Shown: piece after piece, positions 9,782 to 20,322 of the stretch
Numbering within the stretch: position 1 is the stretch's first letter
Layout of the letters: the number at the start of each line of letters is the position of its first letter
NCBI RefSeq assembly: GCF_000002875.2
Contig: NC_009414.2
Location: 721,001 to 785,000 of the forward strand
Source: Leishmania infantum JPCM5
Lineage: Eukaryota > Euglenozoa > Kinetoplastea > Trypanosomatida > Trypanosomatidae
DNA: 64,000 nucleotides
Reading direction: 5' to 3'
The notes under the pieces: generated by a model
Databases searched by the model: none
What the model was told of the DNA's origin: nothing
What the model saw: only the letters and a program-made list of their open reading frames with translations
Position numbers and translations under genes: made by a program

Positions 9782-11456
9782 CTATCCACTTCACAGTGCC
9801 CCACCACCCCCCTCCTCTCCCCCAGACATGGGCGAACCAAGGGAAGGAGGGGAGGCAGGTCTCACTCACATGTGCGGACTTCCTGTGGTTTACCCTTGAG
9901 GCCTAACTACAACTACGATGGAGGAGCTGTCGCGCGCACACCTGCATTGGCGCATATGCATGCGCATGCACACGCAGGGCGTGCAGTCGTCGTCCCCGCA
10001 CACTGCTTCCCGTCTGTGCCTGCTTGTGCATATGTCTGGTGATTGCTGAGGCAGACGTGCTCGTGTGCCTGTGTTTTGTCTCCTCATACGCTACCCACAG
10101 GCTCTCGACAGCATATTCGAAAAGAGCCCGTAATGCGCATGGGTTGGAGAACCGTGTAGGTCGTGGCAGAGCGAGAGGGGAAGGCACTGAAGTGGCAGCA
10201 GCAAGGGGAAGAGGGGCTCAGAGAGAGCGGAGGTAAGTGGCCCGCCCACGTATGTGCTTGATTAGCGACTGCCGTGCTTTGCTGTGTGCTGCGACGTCAC
10301 CCTCGTTCCTTCTGTGCCTATTGCGCTCCGTCACTTTCACGTGGACTTCCTTGACCCATCTCTTCCTGCCTTCCTATTCTTCTCTGTCCGTGCTTTCCAC
10401 CCTCCCTGTCGCCCCCCTCCCCCCTTTCCTCCCTCCCCACCACTCCGGTGCGGCGGTGCGATGCCTGAATGCTGCTTTCTCTCTCTGGTTTCTTTTTTGG
10501 GGGTGGGGGTGGGGCGAGGGGAGGGGCTGCTTCCTTCCGCTATCTTGGAACCAATGGAATTCTTCTTACCTTCCCTCGCCCCCTTCTCTGTTCATGTTAG
10601 TTCAGAGTGTCATGGTAACACCGCCAACAATAGCGCGGGGAGATGAGAGGGCACGTGTGTCTTTTGGGGTGCCCTTTCTTTCTTGCTTGAATAATTCATG
10701 TATGCTTTCTCTACGTATCTTCGCTGTCCCACCGCTCTCCCTCCTGCCACTTCGCACCAGCGCTCTTCGGCACGGTAGCGACGCGAAGGGGTGGGAGGGG
10801 CAGCAGCCGATGTGTGCTTTTGTTTTGCTCTTCGCTTCCCCTTGGCCTTCTGTTTTGTGTATGTGCGCCTGTCGGCATGTGTGTATTGATTCTCCGCCTG
10901 TTGCTCTCCGCCTCCACTGCGTGATGACCACATCAACAACAGCAACAAAACCATCGCCAGGCTATTCCAGCAGAAGGAGAGTGCCGTCTTCGCTGTGCTC
11001 TTCCGGGACTTCATCACCGCGTACAAGAAGCTAATGGGCGTCCTCGGATGCGTTTCATGGACAACAATGGCTGCTCTCCACTTCAGCACATATGCAGCAT
11101 CATTGACAATTGGGCGAACGTAATCGCATCAGCGTTTCTTTTCGTAGCTTTTCCCTCGCAGACCACGCTTGTATCTCGGCCGCTCTTTCCCACGTATCCA
11201 AAGCATCTCTCCTTGCCGTTTTACCTCTCGGCCGCGCCGATCGAATTCCTCCTCCCATGGCCAACTCCCCTGTACACTTCAGTGTAGGCATTACCCGGTG
11301 CTTCCTTCTTGCTTTCTGGCAAAAAGTCGCGGATCTTTTCTAGATCTGTCCCGGCCTCAGACAACTGCCCACTCGATTATACGCCGCGTCTTCACTGTTT
11401 GCTGTTCCACATCTTTTTTTTTTGTTGTTTGCTTCACATGACGACCGCCATCAAAG
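9782..11456. other. long spacer, pyrimidine-rich, with one coding-like fragment
   Basis: From about 10240 to 10740 the sequence is rich in C/T runs and G-runs (10499-10520) without coding character. A short coding-like piece at about 10919-11122 is listed separately. T-rich tracts at 11412-11430 lie just before the b561-type gene and suit its splice signal. Confidence 0.65.
10919..11122 (+). other. orphan coding-like fragment
   Basis: One frame reads like a natural soluble protein (NKTIARLFQQKESAVF, then LFRDFITAYKKLM) and ends at a TAA near 11120. There is no ATG ahead of the convincing part. The upstream frame closes near 10886. It may be the remnant of a lost gene or chance. I do not recognise the family. 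Confidence 0.25.
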
Positions 11457-12119
11457 ATGAGGCAAACTTACCCGGCATTGACGACATCCCCCCCCCGGGT
11501 GGGGTTGAAGAGCCGATGCCGCAGACTGGCTGCCATCGGCATCATCGTGCCCGTGCCACTGCAGCTGTTTCGCAAGTCCGGCACCTACACGGGCATCTTC
11601 GAATATCACCCCATTTGCATGATGCTCGCCTTTGTCATGGTGATGCCGGATGCTGTGCGAGATAGCAAGCAACTGCGTCAGGGACACCGGCGGTCGCCGC
11701 TCGAAGACAGGCCTCCACGTCACGAGATCATCATGCGCCACCAGCTGGCCTCCTTTCTGATGGAGTTGGCGGCGGCTGGCGGCTTTGCTGCGGTAGAGTA
11801 CACAAAACTAAAGAAGCACTATCCGCATCTCCAGTCGTTGCACAGTATCGTGGGTACCTTCTGCGGCCTGACAATCGTGTGCCAGATAGTGCTCGGCTCC
11901 ATCCTTCGCTATCTGCTGGCACCAGCGAACCCGAAGCGTCCAATAGTGCGGACGGTGCACTGTTGCGTCAGTGCAACCATCGCCGTGACGGCGATGATGG
12001 CGATGGCTGGAGGCTTTCTCGCCACCGAGTACGCGGAGAGGATGATTCCGCCTTCGCTGATCCGGACGGCTATTGTCCTCGCGGCTGTTGCCACCACGGT
12101 TGCCGGATTTCTCATGTAG
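11457..12119 (+). CDS. cytochrome b561-type transmembrane protein
   Basis: The 220-residue protein has about six hydrophobic helices. Four histidines at residues 51, 95, 129 and 168 lie in or next to helices 2-5. The last three are spaced 34 and 39 residues apart, as expected for the haem ligands of cytochrome b561 proteins, which carry electrons across membranes (often from ascorbate, or as ferric reductases). The motifs are YHPICMM, RHQLASF, LHSIVG and VHCCVSA. The start is uncertain. The ATG at 11457 gives an intact frame. An earlier ATG at 11438 gives a more natural N-terminus (MTTAIKDEANLPGIDD) but is out of frame by one base; a change in the nine-C run at 11488-11496 would join the two. 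Confidence 0.75.
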   Translation: MRQTYPALTTSPPRVGLKSRCRRLAAIGIIVPVPLQLFRKSGTYTGIFEYHPICMMLAFVMVMPDAVRDSKQLRQGHRRSPLEDRPPRHEIIMRHQLASFLMELAAAGGFAAVEYTKLKKHYPHLQSLHSIVGTFCGLTIVCQIVLGSILRYLLAPANPKRPIVRTVHCCVSATIAVTAMMAMAGGFLATEYAERMIPPSLIRTAIVLAAVATTVAGFLM

Positions 12120-12672
12120 ACAGGCGCGAGGCATCGGCACGTTCGTGCAAGGACCACCCAAAGACACCGTCAATGCTGTGTGGACACCCGTGAAGAGAGC
12201 GAGCTGGAGAAGAAAAGGAAGGGAAGGGGGAGGGGGAATAGTAAGCAGGCAAACGTACTCAGATAGATTCGGGTAGCTCTTCTGCTCCTCTTTTTGCACG
12301 ACGGCCATCACCCACTTTTCACACCTCTAGCCGCTGCAGCACTTCTTTTTTTTTTGTTTTTGTCTGTGCTAGCGCGGCAAGACGAGAGGAGAAGCAAGAG
12401 AAGGGAGGCGGCAGTGCATATGGAGGATGCAGCACTGCCCACCTTAACGGGGCGTTCGAACTTTTCTTTTCAATGCTCTCCCAAATTCCTTTTCTTTTTT
12501 AAGCATTTCCTTTTTCTCGGCTGTTCGATCTGCAGCGCATGCGGGAGGCTTTCAAGCCACACCCACACGCAGATGTACAGTTGGACAAGGAACGACCGGC
12601 TTGGAGAATGATAATTCATTCCTTTGATTTTTCTTATCCTCTTATATTTATTCTGAATGGCGCTCTTGTCGC
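12120..12672. other. 3' UTR/spacer, no gene seen
   Basis: The stretch contains T-rich tracts (12338-12360, 12460-12510) and no convincing coding frame. It leads into SIDER2 copy 2. Confidence 0.7.
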
Positions 12673-13055
12673 CCTGATGACGAGGGACCTCTCCGTGCGT
12701 CGCATCCTCAGGGCACCAGTGGTGCCCGGTCTCTGCGGGGGAGAAGCCAGTCACCCCCTATATATCCCCTGCCGATCCCAAGCCACCTCTGGTGTTGACA
12801 GGGTCCAAGCGCTGACGGCGTAGGGAGGCCGGAGCGATGTATTGCTGCTGATGTGGGCGGTAAGGGCGTGGGTGCCGTTGCGTCAGGGCAACCTGAAGCG
12901 CGTGGGGTGGGTGGAGTTTAATGCCGGGGCCGTGCTCGCAGATGACTGCGTCGCCGCATTGCTGTACGTTGCGCGTGTCTAGCGCTGCTTTGGACCAGGC
13001 GCATGGGGCCCTGTGGCAGGGCCGGTCGTGGGGCAGAGTGGCGTCGAGTCTCATT
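12673..13055 (+). mobile_element. SIDER2-type retroposon, copy 2 (short form)
   Basis: It is almost base-for-base identical to copy 1 at 4618-5000 over most of its length, in the same orientation. It has the same short centre (GTAAGGGCGTGGGTGCC) in place of the longer centre of copies 3-5. It diverges from copy 1 near the 3' end, where it keeps the GGGGCAGAGTGGC ending shared with copies 4 and 5. Confidence 0.75.
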
Positions 13056-13539
13056 TTGTACAGCAGGAACTGTGCACCTTGAAGAAAAGGGAAGTTGTTT
13101 ATCTTTACCTTGTCGGTGAGAAGTGGGTAGTAGAGCCTCAGAGGAAGGGAGGAGGAGGAAGGTGAGTGGGGCGCTCTGTCGGTGTGCGTGTCGGTCGATG
13201 CGGCCATACGCGTGCCAAGAGATACGGAACAAGGCACACATGCGCAAGTGGACCGAGCACACAACGAACAGAGCTCCGCATGCATGTGCTTCTCGGAAGT
13301 GGGAAGTGCGAAGTGGTGCTGCGACTCCCTGCACGTTCTCTGTCTCCACTGCTCCTCTCTGTCGTTCCTATTCGTATGGCATGCACAAGGGCTGCCGTTG
13401 CCAGGTCCCTTCTCTCTTCTCGGGTTCGAGCGTTCATTGCGAGAACAGTGACACTTCTGCTCTGAATCGACTCTTTAAGCTGATTGCCCCTCCCCTCTCA
13501 CCGAACTGCGACTTTCTGCTGGCTGTCCGAGACCTCTCT

Positions 13540-14480
13540 CAGCCGGACTAGGGCGTCGTCGGCGGTGGCATCGCCGGGCCCGCCGTCGGCGCCGCCTTCC
13601 CCTTGTTTGCCAGTGTGGCGGTGCGGGAGCGCCACGCCTGCCTTACCCAGGATACGATGTCCCGCAACAGCGGCCTCTAATACCCACCGACTCCGTCCAG
13701 GCACAGTTATGTATTGCTGGCAGCGCCGAACATTTCGGCGCCTGAAGAGGCGTTTTTCACCGCGCGTTGGCCACGCGAAAGATGTGGAAGTGCACCACCG
13801 TATGCAGTGCAGAGGAGGTAGGGCAGCGGAAGGGCCGGATCGACAAGGCGCAGAGGCTTCGAATCCCCTGCGAAATGGTGACTGCCACCAGGGGCACATA
13901 CTGTGGATCCACTTGTGCATATGCGCACGCCCGCCAACTCCACCAGCAGCGGTATCGCCGATGTGCGACTTGGAAGTGGCGCAGTAGGATATATGTCCGG
14001 ACTTGAGCACCTGCATGCGCACTTCCATCCGAGTCACCGTTGGTAGCAGTTGCAGGCAAGTCGTGGAGTCTTGTGGCGTCGAGGCGGGATGGGCGGTCAT
14101 GCGCTTCGCCGGGCTGCACAGGAACACTTTGGTGGACGATGATGGACTTCGGCAGCGCATGCCTTCGTCAGTCATCGATGCATTGCCTGTGCGCATGCAA
14201 GGGCTGCTACGCCGGATACCCTTGGCAAGTCACCACTCACCCCTCTCGCCGAACCTATGCCCTCTGCCGAGGCTTCTCGAGCGGTGCGCACACAGCGTGG
14301 CGGGCCTGGCTAGCCATGTCTGCCTCAGCCCTACGCGGTTCGTATGGGCGACCCCGGGAATGCTTGAAGTGATAGCGCATGCACTGGAAGAGGTGGTCTT
14401 GACAGCCGACATGCTGCCGTGCGGCGGTACCCGACGGCAATGCAGCGCGAGCGCATTTTCTCTCTGACTTCGCCGACATT
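13540..14480 (+). pseudogene. decayed L-2-hydroxyglutarate dehydrogenase-like (FAD oxidoreductase) gene
   Basis: Ordered pieces of an L2HGDH/DAO-family enzyme are visible on the + strand but split over all three frames with stops between them. At 13552-13680 there is a Rossmann FAD-binding start (VVGGGIAGPAVGAAF, then VRERH and SRNSG, like the HNSG motif of the family), ending at TAA. One base shifted, 13680-13740 reads YPTDSVQAQLCIAGSAEHF, very like the SLKAQLCVAGA region. In the same frame after a TGA, KCTTVCSAEEVGQRKG and IPCEMVT follow as in the family. A later frame has SGIADVRLG, like the TGIVD motif. Around 14050-14110 VVESCGVEAGWAVMRFAGL resembles the CAGL motif. At about 14330-14400 TRFVWATPGMLEVIAH may be the region near the substrate site. 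The family matches are from memory. A functional enzyme cannot be read from this sequence. Confidence 0.55.
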
Positions 14481-14880
14481 TGGCCGAGACGGCGAGGCGT
14501 TAGGGAGGATGTTAGCGATCTTCTCGTCGACGCGGCCGGCCACGTCTCCGACAAGAATGCTCTCATGGAAGACGGTAGTCCGGCTCGCCGCACGAATCTT
14601 GGCGGCGTAACTGTGAATAAGTCAGTCGCGCCAAGAAGTACTCTCGAAGGTGCCGAGATGGCGGCGTGGCTGAGTGGAATCGAGTCGACTGGGCTGAACG
14701 TGAGCTCTGCCGTTGGCGATTTCGTCTCATCATCGCTGGCCCGTCCAAAGCAGTTTAGCAATCATCCAGCCACCATGGGCCGTGGGATGCTGAAGGGCCC
14801 TCCAAAATATACTACTGAGCATGCATTGCCAGTGGAAGGCAACAGCACATGTCGCCGTGTGCCCCATGTCCGGTGTCATT
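14481..14880 (+). other. coding-like sequence in shifting frames after the pseudogene
   Basis: Two overlapping frames look partly natural (LTSPTFGRDGEALGRML and MAAWLSGIESTGLNVSS) but neither gives a full gene. It may be the 3' end of the decayed gene upstream or part of another lost gene. I could not match it to the C-terminal part of L2HGDH. Confidence 0.25.
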
Positions 14881-16242
14881 GAGCGTTGCGACTGCGCCAC
14901 TACTATTTTCTTGGTCTTCTTTTTTTTTCCTACACCGACGGTTACTGCTCTGCACTGAACGACGTATCGCTGTCTCCGCAACGACCGCAAACTGCCCTGT
15001 ACACATTTTCTGCGCTCCCGTGATGGTGGACGATCTCGCAGAGGCTTCACACTTTCGCTGCATGTTCTTGCGTCTCTTCGAGCTCCGAAATGCTGAGGGA
15101 GAGGGAGAGAGAGAGACGAGTCACTTCATGTTGCCCCCCCCCCTCTTTTGTGAGTCAGCATCAATCGTAAAGCGGATGTGCGTTCGAGAGCGATGGCGTT
15201 GATGACGCGCACCGCCAGTGTAGCGGTGCAGCTGCATGAACGTCCGTCAACATATCTGGTTCTTTTTCATAGCCGTAGTCGTCTTTTGCCTTCACGCTCT
15301 CCGTCTTTTATGCTGTTCTCCGACACACACGTGTATACAAATCCGTGCTGCTACATGTACACATGCTTTGTTTAATGCTACGACGACACCCGTAGAAAAC
15401 AGCTCACCTGCGCGTTAGCAGGCTCGTACTCCCTCCCCTTCCGTATCCTTCCGTCTTTGCTATCTCGCAGATACACACACACACACACACACACACACAC
15501 CTTTCTCGAGCACGCAGGTGTTGTTCCGTCTTTGTGCGTGTTTGCTTGCAAACACTTTACCTGGCAGACGACAGGGAAAGAGACCTACCGAACACCTGCG
15601 ACCTGGACGTGGAGGTGTACCGGCTGCTTCATTCGCTTACGCTCACGTGTGACGCCAGCGGGTGCCGGAAGAAAAGGTACGGCAGCGGCGCAGGATACCC
15701 GCCCCCTGGTACTTCGCTCTTGTTGTTTGCCGCTTGCGACCTTTGTCTGTTGTGCTTTCTGTGGAGGGCAGCGGCGGGTCTGCTGCCGTTGTCGCCTCAA
15801 CCGCCCTGGCCGTAGTTGTCCTAGCCGGCAGCGCTGATTGAGCTGTTCCCGTCCCCTCCTGTGACGGCGTTGACAAGGAGAGGCGTGCGTGTGTGTGTTT
15901 GGCAGCACAAGGCGACGCCGCTGCGAAACACGTGAGCGCCTTGCGCACCCTTCACGGAAGCTACTTGTTCCTTGTTGTGGTGGCCGCGCTCTTCTGCAGG
16001 ATTTCTGTTTGGACTCCTCTGCGAGTGCGCACGTCCCGGCCCCTTTCGCTCGGCCTCCAAGGCTTCATCACGCACGTGTAGCAGCACCACCGCAGGGTTT
16101 CTCTTTAGGCATTGCCTTCGGTACTGCTCTTCCTTAAGTGCCCTCTTCTGTAGTCGACCTCTCTACGCAGCACCGGTCCGTTCTCTTCCGCACTTTTCGT
16201 TTCTGCTTGCGGTACCCGAAGCGGACCCCTCTCGCTTCACGG
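14881..16242. other. spacer with (AC)n and splice signals
   Basis: No convincing gene is seen. The 100 bases before 16243 are C/T-rich with an acceptor-like CAG near 16172, suited to trans-splicing of the RING gene. Confidence 0.65.
15472..15500. repeat. (AC)n microsatellite
   Basis: An uninterrupted run of AC dinucleotides of about 29 bases lies in the spacer. Confidence 0.9.
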
Positions 16243-19200
16243 ATGGCAAGTCTTCAAGAGGCGCCCTCACCGGCTCTCCTGCCATGCTCGCTTTCGGAAG
16301 TGGAGGCGGAGCTGCAGAAGACGCAGGAGACTCTTGTGGACGGGATCCAAGAAGAGCTCATGTGCGCCATATGCGGGTCTGTTTTTATCGACCCGCGCAT
16401 TCTGGAGTGCCAGCACTGCTTCTGCCTGCGATGTCTCTACTCCACCGTGTCGCGCGATCGTACCTCGCAGATTGAAGTACCCTGCGCCTATCGTTGCGCG
16501 GTGGTGACTGTGACGCAAGGCGATATCCGCACGGTTCCGAAGAACCACTACATCACCAACACGTGTGTACTCCTGCGTCAGCAACTCGTTCGTCGATCTC
16601 GCTTGCTGGAGCGCAAACTGTTGCTCAGTGCAGCGGCGGACAAAGAACTGCCCACTCTCGCAAGGGAGATGAGGCTCGATTCAGCCGCCCTACCGCTGAC
16701 GGCCGCTGCTGCATCGCCTGTGGCTACAGAGGCATCTCTTTCACAAGGGTCACCCGCCACGGTGACTTCCGCCCTCCTCATGAAGGAAATCCATGCTGCG
16801 AAGGAGCTGCACGAGTGCGAATGGTGCTCCTGCTCGTCACCCACGTGTGAGGTGTGCACATACTGCTGGAGCCGCGTCTGTGCCGAGTGTCGCGGGCAGT
16901 TTTCGGACCACCAGTACCTCTGTGTAGAGTTGCATCAACCAGGGCGACGACCCCCGGAGGGGTGGTTGCCTGGCGTGAGTACTGCCACCGCGGCCGATAC
17001 GGATCGGGGCGCCGATGCCGGTCAAGAGAGAGAAGCTACAAGGATGGATTCTGCGAGCAGCGCCGCGCAGGTGGGAGCGACAGCCGCAGCGGGGGCGCAG
17101 ACCCCTGACCAAGAGGCCCCGTTCCCGTACTTTATCGCACCGTTCTTTGTGCCAGTACTGGTGAAGGAGTGCCTGGTGAAGCAGCATGGCGCAACCCTGC
17201 AGCTGAGCGAGATCGACGTGACTTCCGTGACGGCCGTGCGGCTGGCAGTACCGGAGGTGGAAGTCCAGTGCCAACACCACACCACCGGCTTCGGCTTCAA
17301 CTTCCGTGTTCACCCCTCCTTCAAGACGACGGAAGGGGTGGAGGTGGACTTGACAGTGCCACATTGGGCTGACGGCGGCGGCAGGCCTAACACTACCCTC
17401 TCTTTCCTCGCCAACACCGCCCGCCTGGGCGAGACCGTCTTGCAGGATCTGCGACGGCTCAGCACGATCATGAGCAAGGTGGTTCTGGAGCTGTCCAGCG
17501 CCGCACATCAAGCCTACGTGCGGCGCAACAAGGGGTTTCACATGTACGCCGTGCACGTCTGGTCGCTGGTGCGCGCCCAATGCGTCATTGCCCGCGACGC
17601 CCTGCTGCCCCACCTCGAACGTTCTCGCTTGCTGGAGAACATCATGGGGGACTTGGTTGTGTACCAGTTCCAGCAGACGGCGAGCCATGCATCGCCGCCG
17701 CAAAAGCACGCCATCCGCGACAAGTGCGTCGCCTTTATGAAGGCCGAGGTGCAGCTCTGCCGACAGCTGGACCAGGTGATGGAGGGCATCGACGCGGTTT
17801 GTCGCGGCATTTACACATTGCTGGCCCGCATGTATACCGTCATGAAGGAGCTCACGCAGCCGAAGGTTCACCGAGGAGGGGAGCACAGACGCTCACGGCA
17901 GAGTCGCCAGCAGTTCAGCGTGCGGTTGTTCCGAGTACGCCAGCAGAAACACCAGGACTCATGCATGCACGACTCGCACGGCCCCGCTGCTACATCAGCC
18001 GATGGAACGACGCCGTCGCCGCGCACTCGCGCAGGGTTCATCCGTTCCCTTTCACGGACGCCGCCACGCGCTGGCGCGGTCTCGGTCGAAGCGGAAGCAC
18101 CACCATCCCCGCTTCCTCGCAGCGTTGCGGACACTGTTCCCGACCCTATCCTCAGCGATAGCCCCCGAGAGCCGGACTGCAGTTTTCGCGGGCAGGTTGC
18201 GGAGCATGGTGCGATGACGCGCACGCTTACGGAGTTGATGCTCTCCATCCTCCGGTGCTTTATGCAGGCCCGCATGTGGGAGTGGTCGCTGAGCAACACC
18301 TGCATTCGGGAGTGTGGCCTCAGTGAGGGAGACCGGCGTACGCTGCTGGCGGCTGAAGAGGAGCTGCAGCTGATCACGGACGACCTTCTGCACAGCATGT
18401 GGTCGTACTCGCGCATGACACACATTCTCGAAGTGGAGCAGGACGCCGCCGGTCCGGCGTCCTCGCTGGATATTCTGATGGACGCTGAGACCCTTGAGCT
18501 ACTGAACAGTGCGCTGGAGTGCCCCGTGTATGATCACAGTGAGGTCTTCGAGTCCCTGAAGGCCTTCTCACACCTGCGCGCGCAGTTTGTGGCCTCTAGC
18601 TCCGCTGTCACGATTGTGGCCCGCAATCCGGAAACACAGCAGGAGTTGCTGAGCATGATGAGCTCCGTCTTGAACACCACCATGGCGCACCAGACCACAG
18701 TGTTGCGCCTCTTAGTTGAGGCAGCCGCCTCCCTGGATGAGCACTACGCCACCTACCTGCGCACGCGTCAGATGGACCCCACCGTCGGCGAGCGGCCATC
18801 CCCGAGTGAGGACACGCTACTGGCGGTTGACGTGTTAAAACTGCTGCAGCGCCAGAGCGGCGAGAAGCTGGCCGACTACCTCGCCGTAATGCCGAAAACA
18901 ACGGACCACCACGACGACGGCAGCCTAAGAGGTGCTCACGCTCGACAAGGCTTTCCTCGCGCGGGCATCTTGGCGATGACACAGGGCAGCTGTCTGCCTG
19001 ATGCGTCGAACGCCTCTGCTGGCGAGGGCGCTGCGCCGCCGCCGCACTGTCCGTTTCTCGCTGACTTTTCGTTGCGTGACACAGCGCTGTTTTCGTGTCA
19101 GGTCTTCGGCGAGGCTCTCGTGCGCGCGGCACACGGCGAGCATCTGCAGGCCGGATCTGCCCCCGAAGGCCAACACCAAGAGCAGCGGTCTGAAGAGCAG

Positions 19201-19869
19201 GCGAACGATGCGGAGGTTGCCGCCTCCGCGGCCGCTGAGGTGCCCTCTCCGCCTCCATTGGCGCCGGAGCGCTTCACGATGTCGATGGAGAGAATCGTCG
19301 CCGCACCAACCGAAGAAACGGCACCAAGGACATCACGGTCGTCTACTACATCCTTGCGAACAGTGGACGTTGACACACAGGGCAGCAGATTCGCGTTAAA
19401 CACTGAAGCCGCGGCTGCGGCTACCCTCGCGCACGACGAGGAGGACAGCGCTGCACGCGATGAAGACGCCCCACACCGTGAACCGCTGTTTGCGGCGGAC
19501 ACGGACGCGTCTGTTGTGCTTTTGACGCGAGTCTCACCGTCCGCGGCAGACGTTGACGGCATTCGGAAAGCGGCAAAGCTCTTTGGGGCTGCCTTTCAGC
19601 TGCCAGCAACCACCACATCAGTGGGACGGCGGCGGCTCGTTTTGCTGCCCTTTTACCGCGGGGAGTGTGTGTACAAGGGGGTGTCGACCCCGTTCTACGT
19701 GGATGGGCAGACGGGCACCGTGCTGATGGACCCCCGAACTCTTTCCGCAGCAGGAAAGCGCCAGTACGCACTCCAGGTGCTCAGCTCGCCGCTATTCTTC
19801 ATCCTCTTGAACTCAACTTTAAGCGTCTTCCTGCATCGACGGTACAAACTGGAGATCATATACAAGTGA
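16243..19869 (+). CDS. large RING-finger/B-box protein, probable E3 ubiquitin ligase
   Basis: The 1208-residue protein begins with a RING finger at residues 41-85: CAIC, then ECQHCFCLRC, then CAYRC, which fits the C3HC4 spacing. A cysteine-rich B-box-like segment follows at about 191-231 (CEWC, CEVCTYC, CAEC, H-rich end). The rest is long and mostly helical with acidic and Ala-rich linkers (970-1120) and a folded-looking C-terminus with aromatic clusters. RING plus B-box suggests a TRIM-like ubiquitin ligase; no B30.2 or other classical C-terminal domain is recognised. The frame is open upstream to 16138, but that begins with GTG and crosses the presumed splice acceptor, so the ATG at 16243 is used. 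Substrate and location are unknown. Confidence 0.75.
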   Translation: MASLQEAPSPALLPCSLSEVEAELQKTQETLVDGIQEELMCAICGSVFIDPRILECQHCFCLRCLYSTVSRDRTSQIEVPCAYRCAVVTVTQGDIRTVPKNHYITNTCVLLRQQLVRRSRLLERKLLLSAAADKELPTLAREMRLDSAALPLTAAAASPVATEASLSQGSPATVTSALLMKEIHAAKELHECEWCSCSSPTCEVCTYCWSRVCAECRGQFSDHQYLCVELHQPGRRPPEGWLPGVSTATAADTDRGADAGQEREATRMDSASSAAQVGATAAAGAQTPDQEAPFPYFIAPFFVPVLVKECLVKQHGATLQLSEIDVTSVTAVRLAVPEVEVQCQHHTTGFGFNFRVHPSFKTTEGVEVDLTVPHWADGGGRPNTTLSFLANTARLGETVLQDLRRLSTIMSKVVLELSSAAHQAYVRRNKGFHMYAVHVWSLVRAQCVIARDALLPHLERSRLLENIMGDLVVYQFQQTASHASPPQKHAIRDKCVAFMKAEVQLCRQLDQVMEGIDAVCRGIYTLLARMYTVMKELTQPKVHRGGEHRRSRQSRQQFSVRLFRVRQQKHQDSCMHDSHGPAATSADGTTPSPRTRAGFIRSLSRTPPRAGAVSVEAEAPPSPLPRSVADTVPDPILSDSPREPDCSFRGQVAEHGAMTRTLTELMLSILRCFMQARMWEWSLSNTCIRECGLSEGDRRTLLAAEEELQLITDDLLHSMWSYSRMTHILEVEQDAAGPASSLDILMDAETLELLNSALECPVYDHSEVFESLKAFSHLRAQFVASSSAVTIVARNPETQQELLSMMSSVLNTTMAHQTTVLRLLVEAAASLDEHYATYLRTRQMDPTVGERPSPSEDTLLAVDVLKLLQRQSGEKLADYLAVMPKTTDHHDDGSLRGAHARQGFPRAGILAMTQGSCLPDASNASAGEGAAPPPHCPFLADFSLRDTALFSCQVFGEALVRAAHGEHLQAGSAPEGQHQEQRSEEQANDAEVAASAAAEVPSPPPLAPERFTMSMERIVAAPTEETAPRTSRSSTTSLRTVDVDTQGSRFALNTEAAAAATLAHDEEDSAARDEDAPHREPLFAADTDASVVLLTRVSPSAADVDGIRKAAKLFGAAFQLPATTTSVGRRRLVLLPFYRGECVYKGVSTPFYVDGQTGTVLMDPRTLSAAGKRQYALQVLSSPLFFILLNSTLSVFLHRRYKLEIIYK

Positions 19870-20291
19870 ATCTCCGCAGCGGAGAGTCGGAAGATGGCGT
19901 GGCGCGGAGGGAGGGAGGGGCAGGAGAGCAGTGGCGCGGGTATGCCTGTGATGCAGCTGTTTCCGGCACAGCAGGTGGTGGTAATCAGCGTTTTGGCGCA
20001 CTTGCTCTAGCACAGGAAGGTGGTGACGAGGACGTCGGCGTAGCCTCTTATTTGTACAGAGGTGCCCGTCTGTTGCCTCCGCTCTGTGGTTCTTTCTCTT
20101 GTGCACCGCAGCCAGCGTGCTCCCTTCATGGTGCACATGATTGGCGCCAAAAACACGAGCACAGCCGAAGCTGCATTCAGGAACTCATATATACGTTCAG
20201 CTCTCCAACATGTGCGCGTGCGACTACTCGCATGCCCCCCCTCCTTCCCTCTCTCTATTTCTCACACACATTCAGGATTAAAAGGACACCG

Positions 20292-20322
<31 letters not shown>

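Noticed and set aside
10237..11034. 265-codon + strand frame in the calpain-b561 spacer
   Set aside because: Low-complexity Leu/Ser/Pro peptide from pyrimidine-rich DNA, no ATG at its start and no domain.
11438..11500. Programmed ribosomal frameshift in the b561-type gene
   Set aside because: A second ATG at 11457 already gives an intact frame, and no slippery signal or structure is needed.
13498..14196. 232-codon open frame on the - strand opposite the L2HGDH-like relic
   Set aside because: It opposes the block, has no recognised domain, and the + strand carries ordered family motifs.
16837..17886. 349-codon open frame on the - strand within the RING gene
   Set aside because: Antisense shadow of a GC-rich coding sequence, His/Arg-rich peptide, no splice signal.
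15472..20320. Regular AC repeats considered as a CRISPR-like or satellite array
   Set aside because: They are plain dinucleotide microsatellites without spacers or longer units; CRISPR is not expected in a eukaryote.
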